64,000 nt of DNA from Poindextera sp965277425 (GCA_965277425.1 CBDICR010000006.1:744001-808000), one strand, 5' to 3'; shown: positions 1 through 9,600, counted from the first letter of the stretch. The notes: generated from the sequence alone by a model not told the origin. Translations and numbers: made by a program.

Positions 1-438
1 GCCGTTCCAGGCGAAGACCAGGTCGGCGTCGGGGCGCACCTTTGAGAGGTCCGGCAGCTGGCCGAACGGCGCCGTCAGTTCCTCGGCATTGGGCAGTTTG
101 AGCTGGTCGATGACATCGACCACCCAGTCCTTGGAGAAGCTCTCCCAGGCGGCGACCTGCACCGGCAACGGCCCGAGCATCGACCACATGGCCATCTCGA
201 CCGCGCCGGTGTCGGACGCGGGCACGATGCCGATCAGGAAGTCGTCTGGCACCTCCAGCACCTCGCGGGTGCGGTCGATGGCCTCCTTCAGCCGGCCCTT
301 GCCGACCTTGGAGCGGTGAGAACGGCCGAGCGGCGCGGCTTGCAGGTTTTCAAGCCGCCAACCGGGGTGTTTGACCGTAGGTCCCGAGGAAAATTGAGGG
401 CGAGCCGGACGCATGGCCGGCTTGGCGATATTATGCAT
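1..438 (-). CDS. serC: Phosphoserine aminotransferase, N-terminal part (cut by window edge)
   Basis: SerC is a PLP enzyme that transaminates 3-phosphohydroxypyruvate to phosphoserine in serine synthesis. The first 146 codons are present; the rest lies before base 1. The reading frame starts at ATG 438 and carries the alphaproteobacterial SerC signatures RPQFSSGPTVKHPGW near residue 13, LGRSHRSKVGK near 38 and IGIVPASDTGAVEMAMW near 68. A GGGAG ribosome site lies 5 nt before the ATG and is the 3' arm of a hairpin (separate entry). Divergent from the small His-rich gene. The family call is firm; the C-terminal half is not visible. Confidence 0.93.
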   Translation of the reverse strand, partial: MHNIAKPAMRPARPQFSSGPTVKHPGWRLENLQAAPLGRSHRSKVGKGRLKEAIDRTREVLEVPDDFLIGIVPASDTGAVEMAMWSMLGPLPVQVAAWESFSKDWVVDVIDQLKLPNAEELTAPFGQLPDLSKVRPDADLVFAWNG

Positions 439-443
439 TTTAA

Positions 444-480
444 CTCCCATCCTTGCAGATGAGCAGCGCCCCGTTGGGAG
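444..480 (-). promoter_or_regulatory. Hairpin sequestering the serC ribosome binding site (serC-motif-like leader)
   Basis: On the minus strand CTCCCA (480-475) can pair perfectly with TGGGAG (449-444), which is the serC Shine-Dalgarno five bases before the ATG. Closing the stem would hide the ribosome site. A structured serC RNA motif is known upstream of serC in Alphaproteobacteria; whether this matches its consensus was not tested. Confidence 0.45.
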
Positions 481-657
481 GGCGTGGCCCGGCGCGGTGC
501 ATACACCAAACCGACCCGAACGCCAGTAAATTGTCGCGGACGGATCGCGCGAGAATATTCTGTGACTTTTAACCAAGCATCGCGTTTGATGAACAGGCGC
601 AAGCGGGGGGACGCCGAATCACTCCGCGCGGCGTCCAACCCCCTGAGGAATATCCCT

Positions 658-798
658 ATGAAGAAAATTGTCGTTTCGCTGCTCGTCCTAGGCGCGGTAG
701 CCCTTTCCGCGTCCACGGCGTCAGCCCGCGATTGGCATCACCACCACACGATGTGGCGCCACCATCATCACATGATGATGCATCACCACCACATGTAA
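658..798 (+). CDS. 46-aa secreted His/Met-rich micropeptide
   Basis: Starts at ATG 658 behind a good GAGGA ribosome site. Residues 1-23 form a classical signal peptide (MKK, hydrophobic core, ASA cleavage site). The predicted 23-residue mature peptide holds three HHHH blocks plus TMW and MMM segments: 12 His, 5 Met and 2 Trp. Such a composition suggests binding of Cu, Ni, Zn or Ag in the periplasm, but that is inference. It is a stand-alone gene: divergent from serC and closed by a strong terminator at 829-861. No domain family is recognised. The clean signal peptide, ribosome site and terminator argue that it is a real gene rather than a chance ORF. Confidence 0.75.
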   Translation: MKKIVVSLLVLGAVALSASTASARDWHHHHTMWRHHHHMMMHHHHM

Positions 799-828
799 CC
801 AGGGCTGGCCCAAGCGGCCTGTCTTACG

Positions 829-861
829 AACGGGCTCGCCGGCCAAGGGCGAGCCCGTTTT
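829..861 (+). terminator. Rho-independent terminator of the micropeptide gene
   Basis: A 12-bp perfect stem, AACGGGCTCGCC (829-840) with GGCGAGCCCGTT (848-859), runs into a TTTT tract (858-861). It lies 30 bases after the stop codon and points away from the micropeptide gene. Confidence 0.85.
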
Positions 862-937
862 GGTGCAGCCGGCAGCGGGGCCGAAAATGGGCTAAGGCGT
901 TTCGCCGATCGGCGATCGATCTGCAAATGGCCCAGCC

Positions 938-1750
938 CTAAAGCCTGAGCCGGCTTTCCGCGACCGTCACCGCGCGGCCGCGCAGCAAGACGCGATGGCC
1001 CGCCATCTCGGTTTCGATGTCGCCGCCGCGACCGGGATAGGCCTGATGGAAGCCGATCACGGGCTTGCCCAGCTTGTCAGAGAACAGCGGCGCCAGGATG
1101 CAGTGCAGCGAACCGGTCGCCGGGTCCTCTGGGATCCCCGAGCCGGGCGCGAAGAACCGGTCGACGACGTCATAGGCCGCGCCCGCATCGCTCAGCGCCG
1201 CCACGCCGACATTGCCGCGGCCTTGCGTCGCCTCGCTGGAGATCGGCTGGATGGCCGCGATGTCCGGCTTGAGGCCTCGCACCATCGCTTCGTCGGCCAG
1301 CACGGCGACCAGGAACTGGGCCGCCCAGACCTCGACCGGCTGCGCCCCAAGGGCTTGCGCCAGACCCGCCGGCTCGGTGACCCGACGCGGCGGCGAGGCC
1401 GGAAAATCCATCTGCAGCCGCGCGCCGGATCGGCGGACGCCAAGCGGCCCCGATTGGGTCTCGAAGGTGATGGCCCCGGCCGTCATGCCGATCTCTTCGA
1501 ACAGCACATGCGCCGAGGCGAGCGTCGCGTGACCGCACAGCGGAACCTCGATCGCCGGCGTCATCCAGCGCAGCCCGAAGCGGGCCGGATCGCCGGTCCT
1601 GAGCAGGAAGGCGGTCTCGGCCTGGTTGTTCTCCGCCGCCAGGGCCTGCATCCAGCCTGTGTCGGGCCAGGCGTCGAACGGCTCGACCACGCAAGCGGGA
1701 TTGCCCATGAAAGGCGCGGCGGCGAAGGCGTCGACGGTCCACTGGCGCAT
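938..1750 (-). CDS. PhzF-family isomerase/epimerase-like protein
   Basis: 270 aa, the usual length for the PhzF/diaminopimelate-epimerase-fold family. N-terminal VDAFAAAPFMGNPACVV, the NNQAETAFL segment carrying the family catalytic Glu (about residue 45), PLCGHATLASA near 72 and EDPATGSLHC near 208 are all family signatures. Family members isomerise or epimerise small acids; the substrate here is unknown and phenazine synthesis is not implied. ATG 1750 has AGGAG upstream. It is the last gene of the GNAT / PdxJ-GNAT / PhzF operon, 27 nt after the fusion gene, so its role may lie in the same pathway. Confidence 0.88.
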   Translation of the reverse strand: MRQWTVDAFAAAPFMGNPACVVEPFDAWPDTGWMQALAAENNQAETAFLLRTGDPARFGLRWMTPAIEVPLCGHATLASAHVLFEEIGMTAGAITFETQSGPLGVRRSGARLQMDFPASPPRRVTEPAGLAQALGAQPVEVWAAQFLVAVLADEAMVRGLKPDIAAIQPISSEATQGRGNVGVAALSDAGAAYDVVDRFFAPGSGIPEDPATGSLHCILAPLFSDKLGKPVIGFHQAYPGRGGDIETEMAGHRVLLRGRAVTVAESRLRL

Positions 1751-1777
1751 CAGATTGTCTCCTGCTCGAATCCGGTC

Positions 1778-3085
1778 TCAGAGGCTGATCGACATTTCCG
1801 AGGTCTGTCGCCAACCGAGCGCCTCGTACACGGGCGCGCCCATCGCAGTCGCATGAAGGGTGATGTGCTGCAGCCCACGAGCACGCGCCTCTGCGAGCGC
1901 CCGCCCCATGAGTTCATGCGCCAAACCCCGGCGCCGGTATTGCACCTCAACGAAAACATTCAGGATGTAACCGCGAATCTCTTGGCCGGGATGCGAAGGG
2001 TGCGGCGGCCAATCCATGACCATCATGCCCAAACCCGCAACATCCCGCCCTTCGAGATCGACCATCCAGCCGAAATAGCGACCATCCGCGAGGCGAGGTT
2101 GAAGCCACGCCCGGAACGCCGTGGTCATCGGCTGCAGCATCGCATCGGTTCTGCCGGATGCCTTGAACATCTCGTGCCGGTGGCGACAGATGAGGTCGAG
2201 ATCGCCCGGTTGAGCGGATCGAAGGCGATAGCCCGCGTTTTCCGCAAACGCTTGCGCAACCGAGCCAATCCTCTGCGATTTTCGCAGCGTCTGGCGATAG
2301 GCTCGCACTGTTTGCGCAAATCCTCGTGTGAGCGCATCCGCCGCAAGCTCATGGCCGATCGAGACCTCGTTGAACTCACAGGCCGCAATTAAAGGCCCCA
2401 AATTTTCCGTCGTCAGATCATGTCCCGCATTGACCATCAGGCCCAGCGCGGTCGCCTGGCATGCGGTCGATTGAATGTCGGACAAGGCCTGACCTGCATC
2501 GCCGGATCTGCAGGCGGCAGCGTAATGCCCGGTATAGATTTCGATCCCATCCGCTCCTAGCGCCCTCGCCCGTCCAAGCGATCTTGGCGATGGATCGAAA
2601 AACAGGATGGTGCGACAGCCGATCAATTTGAGCTGCGCCACCGCGTCCTCGACGGCGCGCTTTTCCGAGGTCAAGTTCCAACCGCTATCTGACGTAAACG
2701 CACCCGGTTCGTCAGGCACCAACGTGCATTGGTGCGGCGACGCGCACAGGACAAGCTTGAGAAATTCGGGAGTTGGACAACCTTCTATGTTGAGTTCGGC
2801 GCCGGGCCAGGTTGCGATGAATTTCTTGAGCAGCAAGACATCCTCGTAGCGAATATGCCGCCCGTCTGGACGTGGATGCACAGTCAGACCATCCGCGCCG
2901 GCCTCCAAGGCGAGACGCGCAAAGTCGACGATGTTCGGCACGCCGGTACGCCGTGCGTTTCGCAGCAGAGCAATCTTGTTGAGATTGACGCTCAGGCGCG
3001 GGCTATGCCGCTGCAGCGGCCGCTCAGCGGATGGATCGCTCTTGAACGGGTCGAAGATGAACCTATTGACAGCCGGCTGGCGCAT
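1778..3085 (-). CDS. pdxJ: PdxJ (pyridoxine 5'-phosphate synthase) fused to a C-terminal GNAT acetyltransferase
   Basis: 435 aa. Residues 31-268 are a PdxJ barrel of the rhizobial type. PdxJ joins deoxyxylulose phosphate and 3-amino-2-oxopropyl phosphate to give pyridoxine phosphate. Residues matching the E. coli catalytic set are present: H70, R72 and H77 (TVHPRPDGRHI), E101 (LNIEG), T121, E182 (IEIYTG), H222 (VNAGHD) and G244-H245. Residues 286-435 form a complete GNAT domain with the acetyl-CoA loop YRRRGLA (383-389). The reading frame is uninterrupted. ATG 3085 has AGGAG 8 nt upstream; a longer open frame upstream is antisense to the preceding GNAT gene and was discarded. PdxJ is normally a free-standing protein of about 240-250 aa, so the fusion is unusual. 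It is 11 nt downstream of another GNAT gene and opposite a MocR regulator. Confidence 0.85.
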   Translation of the reverse strand: MRQPAVNRFIFDPFKSDPSAERPLQRHSPRLSVNLNKIALLRNARRTGVPNIVDFARLALEAGADGLTVHPRPDGRHIRYEDVLLLKKFIATWPGAELNIEGCPTPEFLKLVLCASPHQCTLVPDEPGAFTSDSGWNLTSEKRAVEDAVAQLKLIGCRTILFFDPSPRSLGRARALGADGIEIYTGHYAAACRSGDAGQALSDIQSTACQATALGLMVNAGHDLTTENLGPLIAACEFNEVSIGHELAADALTRGFAQTVRAYRQTLRKSQRIGSVAQAFAENAGYRLRSAQPGDLDLICRHRHEMFKASGRTDAMLQPMTTAFRAWLQPRLADGRYFGWMVDLEGRDVAGLGMMVMDWPPHPSHPGQEIRGYILNVFVEVQYRRRGLAHELMGRALAEARARGLQHITLHATAMGAPVYEALGWRQTSEMSISL

Positions 3086-3096
3086 CAGACCGGCTC

Positions 3097-3696
3097 CTAT
3101 GTCAACGAGAGCAAAGAAAGGCGCGCCCTCAAGCCATCGCGAACCCTTGGCCAGTCCTGGCGAACAACTGAGAAGTAGACGGTGTCCCGCAACGAGCCGT
3201 CCGGCCTGATCATATGGGCGCGGAACAGACCCTCGCGCAGGGCGCCCAGCTTGGCGATCGCCGCCTGAGAGCGAAGATTGCGGATGTCGGTCTTCAATTC
3301 GATGCGGTTCAGCCCAAGGCTCTCGAACCCATATTCGAACAAGGCGAACTTGCAGGCGGGATTGACCTGGGTCGCCCAGACCGCCGGCGAATACCAGGTG
3401 TGGCCGATCTCGGCCCGTGCATGGGCGGTCACGATCGCCATGTAGCGGGTCGATCCGACCAGGGCGCCATCCATCGCCATGCGAACCGCCCAGGTCGCCT
3501 CGGCGCGCGTCTCGGCGGCCATCAGCGCCTCGTCGAACCATGGATCGAAGGCCGCGCCCAAGGCGGCAACCGGCATGTGCGCCCAGATTTCCGGCGCATC
3601 CGCGGCCTTTCGCAGGCCTTCCCGATGAGCCTCAGACAAGGGTTCCAGTCGCACGCCGGCGGCAGCCAGGGGTATCGCGCGAACCTCTACCGCCAT
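3097..3696 (-). CDS. GNAT N-acetyltransferase (RimJ/RimL type)
   Basis: 199 aa. The body matches the RimJ/RimL class: RLEPLSEAHREGL at the start, STRYMAI, a motif-A stretch AEIGHTWYSPAVW...NPACKFALFEYGFE, then LNRIELKTDIRNLRSQAAIAKLGA. Members acetylate an amino group from acetyl-CoA; the substrate is unknown. ATG 3696 was chosen because AGGGG sits 7 nt upstream; the ATG at 3702 is too close to it, and the longer frame from 3741 runs into the promoter. First gene of the operon with pdxJ-GNAT and the PhzF-like gene, divergent from the MocR gene across 116 bp. Confidence 0.85.
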   Translation of the reverse strand: MAVEVRAIPLAAAGVRLEPLSEAHREGLRKAADAPEIWAHMPVAALGAAFDPWFDEALMAAETRAEATWAVRMAMDGALVGSTRYMAIVTAHARAEIGHTWYSPAVWATQVNPACKFALFEYGFESLGLNRIELKTDIRNLRSQAAIAKLGALREGLFRAHMIRPDGSLRDTVYFSVVRQDWPRVRDGLRARLSLLSLT

Positions 3697-3781
3697 GGCC
3701 ATGCCCCTATCCGTGAGACAATTCGTGCTGGTCCAATACAATCCCTAAGTTTTTACATATTGATCAGCGAGTCAATCGGAC

Positions 3782-3800
3782 TATTGTCACGGCGACAATA
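3782..3800. promoter_or_regulatory. Inverted repeat in the MocR/GNAT divergent promoter region
   Basis: TATTGTC (3782-3788) and GACAATA (3794-3800) form a perfect 7-bp inverted repeat with a 5-bp spacer, ending 12 bp before the MocR start codon. A possible -35 TTGATC at 3760 with -10 TATTGT at 3782 would place the repeat over the regulator's own promoter, as in autoregulation. No footprint data; operator role is inferred. Confidence 0.4.
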
Positions 3801-3812
3801 TGAGGTGCAGCG

Positions 3813-5198
3813 ATGGCGGAGTGGCGGCCTCAAATCGACTCCGGCGACGGCTATATTCATCAGCGTATCGCGGCGGCGCTCGAGGCGGACATCGCTTCGG
3901 GACTCTTGCCGCCGGACGCGCGCCTTCCCACCCACAGGCGGCTCGCCGAGTTGCTCGGCGTCGGTGTCGGCGCGGTCACCAAGGCCTATGCGGCGGCCGA
4001 GGTCAGGGGTCTGGTCACCGCGCATGTCGGCCGAGGCAGTTTCGTCGCCAAGCCAGCCGAGCGCGCGTCGGACTCGGCGCAAAACCGAGGCCTCATCGAT
4101 CTTGGGCGCAACCTGCCGCCGTCCGCCCACACCGAAGCGCGGCTCTCCGAGACCCTCGGCCGCTTGCGTCAGCGCGGCGACCTCATGACCCATCTCGACT
4201 ATCCGCCCCCGGCCGGCGTCGAGACGCACCGTCGCGCCGCCGCCGCCTGGCTTGAGACCACCGCCAACTGGGTCGCCCTGGACTGGCGGCGGCTGATCCT
4301 GACCGGCGGCGCGCAGCAAGCGATCGCCATCGCCCTGGGCGCCGCCTGCCGGCCGGGCGCGCGCCTCATCGTCGAAGCGGCGACCTTCACCGGCGTCAAG
4401 GCCCTGGCGGCCCACATGGACTACGGCCTGGTCGGCGCGGTGATGGACAGTGAAGGGCTGACGCCAGAGGCCTTGGAGAAGGCCGCGACCGAAACCGGCG
4501 CTCGCGTCGCCTATATTCAGCCGCTGCAGAACCCGACCGGCCGAATCATGGGCCTTGAGCGCCGGCGATCGATCGTTGAGATCGCACGCAAGCGAGACCT
4601 GCTGATCGTCGAAGACGACCTCTATGCCGCCTATGCCGACGAGTTCCATCTGCCGCCGCTGGCGATGCTCGCACCTGAGCGGGTGTTCCATGTCACCGGC
4701 CTTTCCAAGAGTCTCACGCCCGGCCTGAGAGTTGGATATTGCGTCCCACCGACGGGCGGTGATTGGCTAGATCGATCCTTGGGCGCACTCCGCGCGGTCG
4801 CGTTCTGCCCACCCGGCCTGGGCGCCTTGATCGCGACCCAGTGGATCGAGGATGGGACCGCGCGGGGCATTCTTAGCGCCCACCGCCGGGAACTGATCGC
4901 GCGCACGCGGCTGGCGATGGAGATTCTCGGGCCGGTGGCGAACCGGCCCCCGAACATCGCCGCCACCCACCTTTGGGCGCCCATGGGCGAACTCGAGGCC
5001 GAACGCGCCGCCGCGCGCGCGCTGCGCGAAGGGGTTCAGGTCACCTCGCCAACGGCTCCGATGACGCCAGGCGCAAAGGAGCATGGCCTGCGGATCTGCC
5101 TGGGCGCCGCGCCCAATCTAGCGGTTCTGGAGCATGGCCTGAAGTTGCTGGCCCGCGCTCTCGTCGAGCCTGACGACCGCGCGCTGGGCATGGTCTGA
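3813..5198 (+). CDS. MocR-family regulator (GntR DNA-binding domain + aminotransferase-like domain)
   Basis: 461 aa. Residues 10-80 are a GntR winged helix (IHQRIAAALEADIASG, LPTHRRLAELLGV, GLVTAHVGRGSFV). Residues 95-450 are a fold-type I aminotransferase domain retaining PLP-site residues: N240 in QNPTG, D268/D269 and Y271 in IVEDDLYAAY, the Schiff-base lysine K299 in GLSKSLTPGLRVG, and R306. MocR proteins such as PdxR sense PLP and control vitamin B6 or amine metabolism genes. Here the divergent operon encodes a PdxJ fusion, which fits B6-linked control. ATG 3813 has GAGG 8 nt upstream. The natural effector is unknown. Confidence 0.9.
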   Translation: MAEWRPQIDSGDGYIHQRIAAALEADIASGLLPPDARLPTHRRLAELLGVGVGAVTKAYAAAEVRGLVTAHVGRGSFVAKPAERASDSAQNRGLIDLGRNLPPSAHTEARLSETLGRLRQRGDLMTHLDYPPPAGVETHRRAAAAWLETTANWVALDWRRLILTGGAQQAIAIALGAACRPGARLIVEAATFTGVKALAAHMDYGLVGAVMDSEGLTPEALEKAATETGARVAYIQPLQNPTGRIMGLERRRSIVEIARKRDLLIVEDDLYAAYADEFHLPPLAMLAPERVFHVTGLSKSLTPGLRVGYCVPPTGGDWLDRSLGALRAVAFCPPGLGALIATQWIEDGTARGILSAHRRELIARTRLAMEILGPVANRPPNIAATHLWAPMGELEAERAAARALREGVQVTSPTAPMTPGAKEHGLRICLGAAPNLAVLEHGLKLLARALVEPDDRALGMV

Positions 5199-5220
5199 CG
5201 CGCGATGAACACCGCACCCT

Positions 5221-5398
5221 GTGAAATCGTCGATGCTGATGGCCTATCTGACGGACCACCCCCGACCTGCAGGGCCTGCGACGGCTGCATCTGGCCACCC
5301 GCGACGCCCACGGCCTCTATGTCACGTTCGGCTTTACGCCGCTGACCAGGATCGATCGCTGGATGGAGATCCGCAATCGCGACGCCTATCGACGCTAG
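5221..5398 (+). pseudogene. Decayed GNAT acetyltransferase, C-terminal remnant with a frameshift
   Basis: Two frames together read as the C-terminal third of a GNAT protein. One frame gives MAYLTDHP; the next continues DLQGLRRLHLATRDAHGLYV then FGFTPL, the usual GNAT ending, to a stop at 5396-5398. The switch falls in a run of five C at 5259-5263, where one base too many breaks the frame. The first two thirds of the domain are missing. It directly follows the MocR gene and its stop overlaps the end of the convergent nucleotidyltransferase gene by 4 nt. Probably nonfunctional. Confidence 0.7.
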
Positions 5399-5979
5399 GC
5401 GGTCGGCTCGACGATGACCAGTTCCGGCCAGCGCGCCTTGGCCGAGGCGACCACCTTGGCCCAGCCCTTGGCATGCGGCCGGTTGGGATTGTGCCGGATG
5501 CGCAGGGCGAAAACGTCATCGAGGCCGAAGGGCGCGGCGATGTCGAGCCGCCCGTTCGATTCGAGCCGAACCCCCACCGCGAAGGCCGGCCCCACGAACC
5601 GCTCCAGCGCCTCGTCGGAACAACGCAGTGGGTCATAGGGCTCGCCGAAGCGCTGTTCGAACCAGAGATGGACGCGGGCCTGGTTGCGCACCTCGACAAG
5701 CGGCGCGAGGTCGGCGGGATAGACCCGCTCCGCGCGGCGGATGATGACATCCTCGGCCTCGTAGGAGGTGTCGGACGCGTCGTAATAGAAGAGGTCATAG
5801 TCCTTGACCCCATAGTCGAGGTCGCGGCCGGTGAGCGCATTCCAGACCGTCTGGTAGACCGCCCCGGAGACGATGCGCCAATCCGGCAGGGCGAGATCGC
5901 GCGCGATGGTCAGGACCTGCATCAGGCGCGGGCTGGCCCGCACGATCGCCTCCAGGCGGGCCTCGAGGTCGCCGCTCAT
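5395..5979 (-). CDS. Nucleotidyltransferase family protein (DUF925 type)
   Basis: 194 aa. Sequence features match the DUF925 nucleotidyltransferase-like family: WRIVSGAVYQTVWN, DYGVKDYDLFYYD with the paired acidic residues, EVRNQARVHLWFEQRFG, and a C-terminal DDVFALRIRHNPN segment. Biochemical function of the family is not established to my knowledge. It overlaps the end of thiD by 4 nt (ATG 5979), so it is translated from the same mRNA as the last gene of the ftsH-folP-thiD run. The link to thiamine or folate is only by position. Confidence 0.8.
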   Translation of the reverse strand: MSGDLEARLEAIVRASPRLMQVLTIARDLALPDWRIVSGAVYQTVWNALTGRDLDYGVKDYDLFYYDASDTSYEAEDVIIRRAERVYPADLAPLVEVRNQARVHLWFEQRFGEPYDPLRCSDEALERFVGPAFAVGVRLESNGRLDIAAPFGLDDVFALRIRHNPNRPHAKGWAKVVASAKARWPELVIVEPTA

Positions 5980-6854
5980 CGCGCCCTCAGCGGCCAGCCA
6001 TGGTCGATCGGGCCGGCGCCGGCGCCGAGGCCCGGCGCCTGGCGGATCGCCTCGGCGACGTAGGCATGGGCGCGGGCGACCGCGTCGAGCAGATCAAGGC
6101 CCTGGGCCAGGCCGGCGGCGCAGGCCGAGGCCAGAGTGCAGCCGGTGCCGTGGCTGTGGCGGGTGGCGATCCGCTCGCTGGTGAAGAAGGTCTCGCCCGC
6201 CGGGCTCATCAGAACGTCGATAACCGATTCGCCGCCGACATGGCCGCCCTTCATCAGCACCGCCCGCGCGCCCATCGCCAGCAAGGCCTCGCCGGCGCGC
6301 CGCAGATCGTCTGTGGCGGCGACCTTGAAACCGGTTAATCGTTCGGCCTCGGGCGCGTTGGGCGTGAGCAGGCTGGCGAGCGGGATCAGCCGGCCGCGCA
6401 TGGCCTCGATCGCATCGGCCTCAAGCAAGACCGCGCCCGTGGTCGCCGCCATCACCGGATCGACGACGATCGGCGCCGCCGTCCCAGCCAGCAAGTCGGC
6501 CAGCGCCTCGACGACGGCGCGCGAGCCCAGCATGCCGGTCTTGATCGCATCGACGCCGATATCGTCGAGCGCCGCGCGCGCCTGAGCGACGACCAGGTCC
6601 GGTGGGATCGGATGAATGGCGTGGATGGCGCGCGTGTCTTGCACCGTGACCGCCGTGATGGCGCTGGCCGCATAGCCGCCCAGCACGGTCACCGTCTTGA
6701 TGTCGGCCTGAATCCCGGCGCCGCCGCTGGAGTCCGAGCCGCCAATGACCAGGACGCGGCCTCTTTTGGAACCCTCTCTCCCGCTTTTTGCGAGGGAGAG
6801 GGCAGGGTGAGGGGGTCGCGCCGCCGCCGCCGACTTGCCGGAGACGTCCGTCAC
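5976..6854 (-). CDS. thiD: Hydroxymethylpyrimidine (phospho)kinase, with repeat-derived N-terminal extension
   Basis: 292 aa. ThiD phosphorylates HMP and HMP-P for thiamine synthesis. The core starts near residue 34 with VLVIGGSDSSGGAGIQADIK and carries the GTGCTLASACAAGLA nucleotide-site motif near 230. Residues 1-33 are not ThiD: about half of them are encoded by a dispersed palindromic repeat. No ATG, GTG or TTG lies between the GTG at 6854 and the core, so the repeat must be translated if the gene is active. The GTG overlaps the folP stop (GTGA). A second thiamine gene, thiE, is at 30.5 kb. Confidence 0.88.
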   Translation of the reverse strand: MTDVSGKSAAAARPPHPALSLAKSGREGSKRGRVLVIGGSDSSGGAGIQADIKTVTVLGGYAASAITAVTVQDTRAIHAIHPIPPDLVVAQARAALDDIGVDAIKTGMLGSRAVVEALADLLAGTAAPIVVDPVMAATTGAVLLEADAIEAMRGRLIPLASLLTPNAPEAERLTGFKVAATDDLRRAGEALLAMGARAVLMKGGHVGGESVIDVLMSPAGETFFTSERIATRHSHGTGCTLASACAAGLAQGLDLLDAVARAHAYVAEAIRQAPGLGAGAGPIDHGWPLRAR

Positions 6855-6908
6855 GCAAAGAGCCCCTCACCCTGCCCTCTCCCCGCTTCGCGGGGCGAGG
6901 GTTCAAGA
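6769..6908. repeat. Inverted pair of GC-rich palindromic repeats across the folP-thiD junction
   Basis: Two copies of the same unit face each other: 6769-6815 (minus sense) and 6862-6908 (plus sense). Each begins CCCCTCACCCTGCCCTCTCC and then forms its own hairpin. The 46-bp spacer holds the folP stop and thiD start and shares GCCGGAGACGTC with the repeat pair at 16.5 kb. The arrangement resembles a REP/BIME element, but unusually both arms are inside coding sequence. Confidence 0.8.
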
Positions 6909-7713
6909 GAAGCGTCCCTGATCGCCGCGCGCACAGCCAGCGCCTGCACCGTCTCGCGCACATCGTGGACACGCACCGCCGCGACCCCCGCCGCCGCGCC
7001 GGCCAGGGCCGCGGCCAGAGAGCCGCCGAGACGGTCCGTGGCCTCGGTCGCCTTGCGATCGATCTTGCCCAGGAAGCTCTTGCGGCTGGCGCCGAGCAGG
7101 ACGGGAAAGCCCAGGGCGACGATGCGGTCCAGAGCCCCAAGCAGGGTCAGGCTGTGCTCGCCGGTCTTGCCGAAGCCGATGCCCGGATCGAGCCAGATCT
7201 TCTCGCGCGCCACGCCGGCGGCGATGGCGGCCCGCGCGCGCCCGGCCAGGAAGGCGCAGACCTCGGCCGTCACGTCGTCATAGGCCGGCGCCGCCTGCAT
7301 GGTGCGCGGCTCGCCCCGCATGTGCATCAGCACCACCTCGCAGCCGAGTTCGGCGGCGGCGGCGAGGCTGTCCTCCCGCCAGCGCAGCGCGGTGACGTCG
7401 TTCCACATCCCGGCGCCGGCGGCGAGCGCCGCGCGCGCGACGTCGGGCTTCATGGTGTCGACCGAGAGAGGAATGGCGCTTTCGGCGCGGATCGCCGCGA
7501 TCAGGGGAACGACGCGGGCAAGTTCGTCGGCGGCGGAAATCGGCTCCGCGCCGGGCCGGGTCGACTCCGCGCCGATATCGAGGCAGTCAGCGCCGGCCGC
7601 GATCAACTCGCGGGCATGGGCGAGCGCGTCCGTCGCCTGCAAAAACCGCCCGCCGTCGGAAAAACTGTCCGGGGTGAGGTTGACCACCCCCATGACGGAC
7701 GGGCGGCCGGGCT

Positions 7714-7717
<4 letters not shown>
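6851..7717 (-). CDS. folP: Dihydropteroate synthase
   Basis: 288 aa. Joins pABA to dihydropterin pyrophosphate in folate synthesis and is the sulfonamide target. Signatures: VMGVVNLTPDSFSDGG at residue 8, CLDIGAESTRPGAEPI near 45, LSVDTMKPDVARAAL near 98, WLDPGIGFGKTGEHS near 175, LGASRKSFLG near 205 and RVHDVRETVQALAVR near the C-terminus. GTG 7717 overlaps the ftsH stop (GTGA), so translation is probably coupled. The last 17 or so residues (LEPSPREAGRGQGEGLFA) are encoded by the palindromic repeat and are not part of the fold. Confidence 0.93.
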
Positions 7718-9600
<1,883 letters not shown>

